Shown one piece after another: positions 17,641 to 24,663 of a DNA stretch of 64,000 bases (positions are counted from its first letter, which is position 1; the number at the start of each line of letters is the position of its first letter). The translations under genes and the position numbers were made by a program. The notes under the pieces were generated by a model. It was given only the letters and a program-made list of their open reading frames with translations, was not told the DNA's origin and did not search any database. This stretch comes from an uncultured Bacilli bacterium (GTDB taxonomy: Bacteria; Bacillota_I; Bacilli_A; RF39; UBA660): assembly GCA_910589375.1 (NCBI GenBank), contig CAJUTK010000002.1, forward strand, positions 434,001 through 498,000, written 5' to 3'.

Positions 17641-17669
17641 AAGGTGTGAGTGAAAATTCACTCCTTTTC
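17641..17669 (+). terminator. intrinsic terminator after the phosphohexomutase
   Basis: GAGTGAA (17648-17654) pairs with TTCACTC (17657-17663), extended by AAGG/CCTT-type outer pairs, followed by CTTTTC. Confidence 0.65.
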
Positions 17670-17672
17670 AAA

Positions 17673-17701
17673 TTGACTTTTTGCAAAAACAATGGTAGTA
17701 T
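17673..17701 (+). promoter_or_regulatory. promoter of the acyl-ligase operon
   Basis: TTGACT (17673-17678), 17-bp spacer, TAGTAT (17696-17701). A shifted TATAAC -10 is also possible. Confidence 0.5.
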
Positions 17702-17725
17702 AACAACTTAAAAAGAGGGGATGTT

Positions 17726-19609
17726 ATGTCAACAAAAGGGAAAGCTTCTATAGAGCAACCATGGATAAAATTTTATACTAAAGGAAAGAAAAAAATCGAA
17801 GTAAACTTTGATGCTTTTGATATTAGTTTGTATGAGTATTTAGAAAAGGGAAATATATCCCACCCAAATGATTTAGCGGTAGAATATTTTGGGCATCAAT
17901 ATACTTATGGTGAATTTTTTTCACTTATTAATCAATACGCTGTTTCTTTTAAAAAGCAAGGTGTGAAACCAAAAGATATAGTAGCTTTATGTATGTCTAA
18001 TACACCTGAAGCGTTAATTTCTTTTTATGCGCTAAATAAAATGGGAGTAACTGTTCAACTGATTCACCCTTTATCTAGTGAAGAAGAAATAAAACAAAAT
18101 CTTAATAAAACTAAGGCTAAAGTTGTAGTGGCTCTCGATAGTGTATATTATAAGTTAGACAGGATTATTTCATCTACACATGTAGAAAAAGCAATTATTT
18201 CAAAGCCACAAGATTCTATGAGCGATACTATCAAAAAACTATATCCACTTAGCCAAAGATTAAACTTATTAGAAATTAATATAGATTTATTAAAAACACG
18301 TATTAAATTATTCTCTAGAAATCCTTATAATATGGATAAAGAGGAATTAGAGAAATTAAAACAAAAATTTAAACATTTAAAATCAAAAAAAGTAAAATTA
18401 GTACAAGAACAAGCTTACGATAAAAAATATACGGATGGTAAATATATAGATTTTTCTGAATTCTTAGTAGATAGCAAAGAAGATGTAGCTACTTATAAAT
18501 GGGGTAAAAAAGACGTAGCAGTACTATTACCTACGGGTGGAACTAGTGGCAAGCCAAAGCTAGCAATGTTAAGTAATGGAAATTTTAACTCTATGCTTGA
18601 ACAATTTTTAATAAGCTTTGATAAGTTTGAAAGAGGAGAAACTGCTTTAGCAATTATGCCATTATTCCATGGATTTGGACTATGTAGCTGTCTTCATTTA
18701 CCACTTAGCTTCGGTGTATCAGTTGTTTTAATTCCAAAATTTGAAGCTAAAAAATTATATAAGCTTTATAAAAAGAAAAAACCAGAGTATTTAATCGGTG
18801 TACCTGCTATTTTTGATGCAATCAAAAAAGATAAGAAAATAGCTCGTAAAGTTGGATTCTCTTTTGTAAAACTATTTGTAGCAGGAGGAGATAAGTTAAA
18901 ATCATCTAAGGAAGAAGATTTTAATGAATATACTGCTCTTTATGGAGCTCTTACTAAAATTGCAAAGGGCTATGGGTTTACAGAAGGAGTAGCGGGTCTT
19001 ACTTTAGCAATCGATGATTATAATGAACCAGATTCTATTGGTATCCCAATGTATGGAAACGTTTTCAAGATTGTAAAGCCTGGTACAACAGAAGAAGTAG
19101 ATTACGGAGAAGAAGGAGAAATCTGTGTCTCAGGGCCTACTATTATGCTTGGTTATTACGATGATCCAGAAGAGACTGCTAAAGCTCTTGTAGAACATGA
19201 AGATGGAAGAGTTTATATGCATTCAGGAGATGCTGGTTTTATGACTCCTGAAGGAATTTTATATTACACGCAAAGATTAAAGAGAATGATAGTATGTAAT
19301 GGATATAACATACATTCTTATCAAATTGAAAGCAAAATTGAAGAATTAGACTTTGTAGAGTCATGTGAACTAATTGGAAAAGACCATCCTGAAAAAGGAC
19401 AAGTCCCAGTAGTTTATATTGTCCTAAAAAAGGGAGTAGAGGCAACAGATGCGATTAGGCTAAAAATAGAAGAATTATGCAAACAAAATTTAGCTGGTTA
19501 TGCATTACCTACAGAATATAATTTTATTGATGAATTGCCAAAGACACTATTAAATAAATTTGCATTCCAAGAACTACAAAAGGTAAAGAAAAAACAGGAA
19601 GCAATGTAG
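17726..19609 (+). CDS. AMP-forming acyl-CoA/acyl-ACP synthetase
   Basis: Activates a carboxylic acid, most likely a fatty acid, to acyl-AMP and then a thioester. The phosphate-binding loop is LLPTGGTSGKPK (about 268-278), followed by the YGFTEGVAGLT motif, the HSGDAGFMTPEG adenylate-binding motif, the RLKRMIVCNGYNIHSYQIE hinge and the C-terminal LPKTLLNKFAFQEL lysine motif, so both domains are complete. About 100 lysine-rich residues (150-250) are inserted before the P-loop. The next gene, nine bases on, is an acyltransferase fusion, which suggests activated acyl chains feed lipid acylation. Confidence 0.88.
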   Translation: MSTKGKASIEQPWIKFYTKGKKKIEVNFDAFDISLYEYLEKGNISHPNDLAVEYFGHQYTYGEFFSLINQYAVSFKKQGVKPKDIVALCMSNTPEALISFYALNKMGVTVQLIHPLSSEEEIKQNLNKTKAKVVVALDSVYYKLDRIISSTHVEKAIISKPQDSMSDTIKKLYPLSQRLNLLEINIDLLKTRIKLFSRNPYNMDKEELEKLKQKFKHLKSKKVKLVQEQAYDKKYTDGKYIDFSEFLVDSKEDVATYKWGKKDVAVLLPTGGTSGKPKLAMLSNGNFNSMLEQFLISFDKFERGETALAIMPLFHGFGLCSCLHLPLSFGVSVVLIPKFEAKKLYKLYKKKKPEYLIGVPAIFDAIKKDKKIARKVGFSFVKLFVAGGDKLKSSKEEDFNEYTALYGALTKIAKGYGFTEGVAGLTLAIDDYNEPDSIGIPMYGNVFKIVKPGTTEEVDYGEEGEICVSGPTIMLGYYDDPEETAKALVEHEDGRVYMHSGDAGFMTPEGILYYTQRLKRMIVCNGYNIHSYQIESKIEELDFVESCELIGKDHPEKGQVPVVYIVLKKGVEATDAIRLKIEELCKQNLAGYALPTEYNFIDELPKTLLNKFAFQELQKVKKKQEAM

Positions 19610-19618
19610 GAGGATTTT

Positions 19619-20986
19619 ATGAGAATAGGTTTAGATGTAGATGGAGTTTTAACGGATTTAGAGGGTTACCAATTAAAATATGGAAAAAAATATTTTTTGA
19701 AAAGAAATCCTAATTTGAAAATAAATGCTGCAGGATATGATATTTGTGACATTTTCCATTGCGCAAAGAAAGAAAGAGAAAAATTCTGGACTAAATATAT
19801 TTGGGGATATTGCATGGAAAAAACAGTAGCTGGAGCAGCAGAAATGGTTGCTAGGCTACGTGCTGAAGGTCATGAGGTTTATATTATTACAGGTCGTGCT
19901 CATACTACAGAAGCTGGACCAATTGGAAACTTATTTAGAAAAATGCTTATCAATAGGTTAAAAAAAGATGGTGTACAGTATGAATCTATTCATTTTGTAT
20001 CAGAATCTGGAAGTGCCGAAGATAAAGTAAAAATATGTGAAGAGCTTGGTATTGATGTTATGATAGACGATAAGAAAGAAAACATTGAGGCTCTTGATGG
20101 CAAGCTTGATATTATTTGTAAAGATGCTTCATATAATCAGGACATTAGTACCCAAAATTACACCAGAGTATTTTCTATTGACGAAATATATGACGAATTA
20201 GAAAAATTATCTTCTAAGTATACTAGGGAAGGTAGACATCAAGTCTTTCAAGTGTTAACTCATGAGGAAAGAAAAGGATTTTCTGATGAAGAATTAAGAA
20301 AATATTTTTCAGAACTAAGAAAATTCCAAGTAACTCTCCCTTATGATAGTAAAAAAATGAAAAAACAAGAAAGAAGATATAGAGTTGTAGCAAAAATTGG
20401 TGGAGCCATCTTTAAAATAGTTTATAATCCTAATATTTTTAATCCTGAAAACTTTCAATGCGAAGGAAGCGCCATCTATGTAGCTAATCATAATAATTAT
20501 TATGATCAATTTCCTATTATAGCTGCTATTGGAGACAAACCAATTCACTTTTTAACAGCAACAAAAATGTTAAAATTAAAAAGAGGATTCTTTTACAAAT
20601 TAACTGGTGCTGTTTCTGTAGACAGAGAAGATAAAAATGATAGAAAAAGGGCAACAGAAGATATTGAAAAGATTATTATCCATGGAGGTACAGTTTTCAT
20701 TTTCCCAGCTGGAAGAACAAATAGAGAAAAAGTAAAAATTTTACCTTTTCAACCTGGTGCTGCTGCAATAGCACAAGCAACAGGAGCTCCAATTATACCA
20801 ATTGCAGTAAATGATAATTATAAAAGAGGGCAACTTTGTGTTAGGGCAGGGCAAAAAATGTATGTTTCTCCTACTGATGATATTATAGAAAAAACTCAAG
20901 CTATACAAGATACTGTGGAGAGATTAATAGATGAAAACGATGCCTTTCTCAAAGAAAAGAGTTTAAGAAAAAGAAAAAAAGCCTAG
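19619..20986 (+). CDS. fusion: HAD 5'-nucleotidase-like domain + PlsC-type acyltransferase
   Basis: Residues 1-195 are a HAD domain of the NT5C/YqfW type: GLDVDGVLTD with Asp6 and Asp8, IITGRAHT, and MIDDKKENIEAL with Asp150-Asp151. Residues 255-455 are a PlsC/LPLAT acyltransferase: HX4D at His291 to Asp296 (NHNNYYDQF), FPAGRTNRE in place of the usual FPEGTR, and APIIPIAV. Together they could remove a phosphate and acylate a lipid, such as lysophosphatidate; that is inference. GGAGG precedes the ATG. It forms an operon with the upstream acyl-CoA ligase. Confidence 0.85.
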   Translation: MRIGLDVDGVLTDLEGYQLKYGKKYFLKRNPNLKINAAGYDICDIFHCAKKEREKFWTKYIWGYCMEKTVAGAAEMVARLRAEGHEVYIITGRAHTTEAGPIGNLFRKMLINRLKKDGVQYESIHFVSESGSAEDKVKICEELGIDVMIDDKKENIEALDGKLDIICKDASYNQDISTQNYTRVFSIDEIYDELEKLSSKYTREGRHQVFQVLTHEERKGFSDEELRKYFSELRKFQVTLPYDSKKMKKQERRYRVVAKIGGAIFKIVYNPNIFNPENFQCEGSAIYVANHNNYYDQFPIIAAIGDKPIHFLTATKMLKLKRGFFYKLTGAVSVDREDKNDRKRATEDIEKIIIHGGTVFIFPAGRTNREKVKILPFQPGAAAIAQATGAPIIPIAVNDNYKRGQLCVRAGQKMYVSPTDDIIEKTQAIQDTVERLIDENDAFLKEKSLRKRKKA

Positions 20987-21001
20987 TAATAGGTTTTTTT
21001 T
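20974..21001 (+). terminator. intrinsic terminator after the HAD-PlsC gene
   Basis: A-run, CCTA, GTAA loop, TAGG, T-run, with a single bulged G; it overlaps the stop codon region. Confidence 0.75.
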
Positions 21002-21033
21002 GTGATATAATTATAATAGTGGTGGTGTGTAAA

Positions 21034-23256
21034 ATGAGCAGTATATCTATTTTATTATGCAGTTTGATATATAGTATATTAACAATAGGAAATTATTTTT
21101 TTAAAAAAAGAGTAAATTCCGTTGAAAATAAAATATTTTCTATTATACTTATAGTAAATTTAGTTGGAATATTACTAGATATTTCAAGTGTTACAATGGC
21201 CCATACAGGAATCCATAACTTTATGTTTGATGCGGTAAATAAAGCATATATATTTTACTTGTTAGCATGGATATCTCTTTTTAGCTTTTATTCATTAATA
21301 ACAGCCTTTGATGATAATTACTTAAAAAAAATTGAAAAAGTATTTATTGGGATATTTATAATATCTTGTATTATAATAGCGATACTTCCTTTATATAGTA
21401 AAGTAGAAAATGGTAGTTTTTATACATATGGACCATGTGCTACTTTCTTATATGGTATTTCTACTTTATTTGTTATTAGTATTATTATTTCATTATTATG
21501 TAATGTTAGAAAAATTAAATCAAAAAAGTATTTACCTATACTAACTTATATATTTTTTGGAACAGCTGCAACTTTAATACAAGCATCTAATCCGCAAATA
21601 TTAATTATTACAGCCATGGAGACTTTTATTACAATATTTATGTATTTTACGATTGAAAATCCTGATATGAAGATGATTGAGCAGTTAAATATTGCTAAAG
21701 ATAGTGCTGAAAAAGCAAATAGTGCGAAAACAGACTTTCTATCTAATATGTCTCATGAGATACGTACCCCTTTAAATGCAATTGTGGGGTTTAGTCAAGC
21801 ATTAAAAGAAGAAAACTTGCCAGCTACTGCACAAGAAGAAGTAAATGACATTTTAATGTCTGCGAATAGTTTGCTTGAGATTGTAAATGGAATCTTAGAT
21901 ATTTCTAAAATTGAAGCTAACAAGTTGGAAATAGTTAATGTAGAATATAGTTCTAAGAAGTTAATGAAGGATATTATATCTCTTATTACTGCAAGGATTG
22001 GAGATAAACCGTTAGAATTTAAAACTTATATAGATGAGTCTATTCCTCCAGTTTTACATGGAGATCATGTTCGTATCAAACAAATTATCGTTAATTTATT
22101 GACGAATGCTGTGAAGTATACAAAAGAAGGTAGTGTTGACTTTAAAGTAAGTACAGTTATTCATGATAATATTTGTAGAATGATTATTTCTGTAGAAGAT
22201 ACTGGAATTGGTATTAAACAAGAAGATATAGGAAAATTATTTACGAAGTTTGAAAGATTTGAACTTGAAAAAAATGTTACTACAGAAGGTACTGGTTTAG
22301 GGCTTGCTATTACAAAAAGCTTAGTAGAATTAATGGGTGGTAAAATAGTCGTTCAAAGTGTTTATGGGAAAGGATCAAAATTTACAGTAGCAATTGATCA
22401 AGTAATTATTCCTAAAACATTAGAAGAAGCAGGATTAGATACCGATATAGAAGACGTAGTAGAGCCTTTTAATGCAGCTGGCTCAAAAATATTAGTAGTA
22501 GATGATAACCGTATTAATTTGAAAGTGGCAGCTAGATTATTGAAAGATTATCAAATTAATGCAGATTTAGTATTATCCGGTCAAGAATGTATCGATAAAG
22601 TCTTAAATGGAGAAAAGTATGATTTAATATTAATGGATGATATGATGCCTAAAATGACTGGTACGCAAGCTTTACAGAATTTAAAGAATATTATTGGGTT
22701 TGATATGCCTGTTATAGCTCTTACAGCAAACGCTATTACTGGTATGAAAGAAAAGTATATAGCATCTGGCTTTGATGATTATTTAGCAAAACCAATTGAT
22801 AGAAACAAATTGCATGCTATTTTAAAAAGATATGTAAAAAAATCAGATGAAGAAGTAATAGATGATCAAGCAGAGCCATTAGAAGAAACAGTAAATAATA
22901 GAAATCCAAAATTTTTAAGAGCTCAAGGAGTAGATTTAGATCATGGTCTAGAACTTCTTGGAGATATGGAAACTTATGATATGACATTAGAAGAATTTAT
23001 AGAAGAATCTAAGACTAGACTTCCTAAGATAGAAGAATATCGGTTAGCGACTGATATGGCTAATTATGCAATTTTAGTTCATGCTATGAAGAGTGATTGC
23101 AAATACTTAGGATTTATGACTTTAGCAGATTTATCTTATCAACATGAGATGGCAAGTAAAGAGAATAATATAGCTTTTGTGAATGAACACTATGATGAAC
23201 TTATGAATGAAGTTGGAAAAGTTCTTACGATTGTAAAAAAATATTTTGGAAAATAG
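21034..23256 (+). CDS. membrane-bound hybrid sensor histidine kinase
   Basis: About seven hydrophobic segments fill residues 1-205 (a sensor of 7TM/histidine-kinase type), then HisKA with phospho-His241 (NMSHEIRTPLN), an HATPase domain with N-box NLLTNAVKYT, DTGIGI and GTGLGLAI, a receiver domain with phospho-Asp535 (LILMDDMMP) and a C-terminal Hpt-like helix bundle containing LVHAMKSDCKYLG. This is a full internal phosphorelay. I choose ATG 21034 (740 aa), after GGTGGTGT, over a GTG five codons upstream. A stand-alone receiver protein follows eight bases later as probable partner. Confidence 0.92.
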   Translation: MSSISILLCSLIYSILTIGNYFFKKRVNSVENKIFSIILIVNLVGILLDISSVTMAHTGIHNFMFDAVNKAYIFYLLAWISLFSFYSLITAFDDNYLKKIEKVFIGIFIISCIIIAILPLYSKVENGSFYTYGPCATFLYGISTLFVISIIISLLCNVRKIKSKKYLPILTYIFFGTAATLIQASNPQILIITAMETFITIFMYFTIENPDMKMIEQLNIAKDSAEKANSAKTDFLSNMSHEIRTPLNAIVGFSQALKEENLPATAQEEVNDILMSANSLLEIVNGILDISKIEANKLEIVNVEYSSKKLMKDIISLITARIGDKPLEFKTYIDESIPPVLHGDHVRIKQIIVNLLTNAVKYTKEGSVDFKVSTVIHDNICRMIISVEDTGIGIKQEDIGKLFTKFERFELEKNVTTEGTGLGLAITKSLVELMGGKIVVQSVYGKGSKFTVAIDQVIIPKTLEEAGLDTDIEDVVEPFNAAGSKILVVDDNRINLKVAARLLKDYQINADLVLSGQECIDKVLNGEKYDLILMDDMMPKMTGTQALQNLKNIIGFDMPVIALTANAITGMKEKYIASGFDDYLAKPIDRNKLHAILKRYVKKSDEEVIDDQAEPLEETVNNRNPKFLRAQGVDLDHGLELLGDMETYDMTLEEFIEESKTRLPKIEEYRLATDMANYAILVHAMKSDCKYLGFMTLADLSYQHEMASKENNIAFVNEHYDELMNEVGKVLTIVKKYFGK

Positions 23257-23264
23257 GAGGAAAT

Positions 23265-23828
23265 ATGGAAGAATTATTAGAACAAATAAACCAAACTTTT
23301 GATAATTGTATCAATACAAGTAATGAGGATGTAGCGCTTCAATTAAAAATTATAAAAGGAAACGTTAATACAATCATGAAAAACTATATAGGAAACACTG
23401 CTCCTCTTCAACCTATGAATGAAAGCACTATAGAAGAGCCACAATATGATTTAAGTAAAAAATGTATTTTCATAGTAGATGATTCTAGTATTGTTAGAAA
23501 TTATTTAGAGAAATTGCTAAAGGGGAAATATTGTATTGCTATGGCAACAGATGGAGCAGACACTATAGAAAAATTAAGTAGAATGGATGAAGAACAAGGT
23601 TTTGATGCAATTTTGTTAGATTTAATGATGCCAAATATTGATGGGTTCGGCGTATTAGAGTATATGAATAGTAAAAATATCAATATTCCTGTTATTGTTA
23701 TTAGTGGAGATAATACTGGTGAAACAATAACACGTGCTTTCCAATACAACGTTTTAGATATGATTGAAAAGCCATTTGATGCTAAAACAATTGAAGATAA
23801 AATTGACCATGTTTTAGGAGTGGAATAG
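23265..23828 (+). CDS. CheY-like response regulator without output domain
   Basis: Residues 1-65 are a helical, poorly conserved segment. Residues 66-187 form a receiver domain: FIVDDSSIVR acidic pocket, AILLDLMMPNIDGFG with the phospho-aspartate, VISGDN and the IEKPFD lysine. No DNA-binding or enzymatic output is present, so it probably passes phosphate or binds a partner protein. It lies 8 bases after the hybrid kinase behind a GGAGG site, which makes the two a pair. The output of the pathway is not visible in this window. Confidence 0.88.
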   Translation: MEELLEQINQTFDNCINTSNEDVALQLKIIKGNVNTIMKNYIGNTAPLQPMNESTIEEPQYDLSKKCIFIVDDSSIVRNYLEKLLKGKYCIAMATDGADTIEKLSRMDEEQGFDAILLDLMMPNIDGFGVLEYMNSKNINIPVIVISGDNTGETITRAFQYNVLDMIEKPFDAKTIEDKIDHVLGVE

Positions 23829-23839
23829 CCACTCTTTTC
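23816..23839 (+). terminator. intrinsic terminator of the two-component operon
   Basis: GAGTGG (23818-23823), AATAG loop, CCACTC (23829-23834), T tract; it overlaps the end of the response regulator gene. Confidence 0.7.
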
Positions 23840-23841
23840 AT

Positions 23842-23870
23842 TTGACTTTTCTATTTTATTATGTTAGAAT
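23842..23870 (+). promoter_or_regulatory. promoter of the YGD-repeat protein gene
   Basis: TTGACT (23842-23847), 17-bp spacer, extended -10 TGtTAGAAT (TAGAAT 23865-23870). One of the best sigma-A-type matches here. Confidence 0.7.
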
Positions 23871-23896
23871 AACGAGCATTAGAGGGGAGAGTTTGT

Positions 23897-24592
23897 ATGG
23901 GAATACAAATTAAAGGTATTAATACTGATTTGATATTATATAAAACTAAATTAGAAAAAAAGGTACCATTTTCAGATAGAATGCTAGATAGATATCATGT
24001 ATCTATTCAAAAAGCTACAGATTACTTTTATTCTGAAAGCAGAATGGCTAAAGTAGGAGAAACAGTAAATGGAGTAAAAGCATTTGGATATGGTGTGACA
24101 GCAGCTATTGCAGATTCATTAGAAACTAGAAATAGAAGAAATGCTTTAATGCAAGCAACAGGCCTTGACAAAGATGCTATTGCAATGGATATAAACGAAT
24201 TGCAAGCACTTAGGAGTCAAGGAAAAGCTGTTAAAGTATATGGTGGAGATATTCGCTATAGTGCTCAAATAAAAAAAGAGTGGCTAGCTTCTATTGAAAC
24301 AATATTTGGAAATGCTGATTTACAAGCTTTAGATGATTTTTCTTGCTTAGCATCTTTAAAAGCTATTTATGGAGATTTAAATTTAGCACAAGTAAAAGAT
24401 TCTAAAGTAGATTTATCGGGATTACACTTACAAATGGTATATGGAGATATTCATGCTGAACAAGCAGCTTCTACTAATGGATTAGAAGAATTACTTGCAG
24501 TAGGAGGAACTATTTATTATCAAGGTGCTTCTTACAGTTTAGATGATTTTGAAAAAATGGTAGCAAATAGTGAAAAAGAACGTCAAAAATAA
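23897..24592 (+). CDS. unrecognised protein with repeated (I/V)YG(G)D strands
   Basis: A 231-residue protein I cannot assign to a family. Residues 1-100 are helical and contain KAFGYGVTAAIADSLETRNRR. Residues 110-215 carry a recurring strand motif about every 20-25 residues: VYGGDIRY, IFGNADLQ, IYGDLNLA, VYGDIHAE and GGTIYYQ. This spacing looks like a short beta-solenoid or receptor-L/leucine-rich-repeat-like ladder. No signal peptide or membrane segment is present, so it is probably cytoplasmic. It has a strong promoter and its own terminator, so it is monocistronic. Confidence 0.6.
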   Translation: MGIQIKGINTDLILYKTKLEKKVPFSDRMLDRYHVSIQKATDYFYSESRMAKVGETVNGVKAFGYGVTAAIADSLETRNRRNALMQATGLDKDAIAMDINELQALRSQGKAVKVYGGDIRYSAQIKKEWLASIETIFGNADLQALDDFSCLASLKAIYGDLNLAQVKDSKVDLSGLHLQMVYGDIHAEQAASTNGLEELLAVGGTIYYQGASYSLDDFEKMVANSEKERQK

Positions 24593-24607
24593 TTGATGTT
24601 CTTTTTT
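24573..24607 (+). terminator. intrinsic terminator of the YGD-repeat gene
   Basis: A 13-bp stem (AAAAAGAACGTCA with TGATGTTCTTTTT, one G-T pair) followed by a T-run; it overlaps the stop codon. Confidence 0.8.
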
Positions 24608-24663
24608 TGTAATTTATGCTATAATGGAAAAGAATAGTAGAAACATAAGTGTGAGGTATTGTT

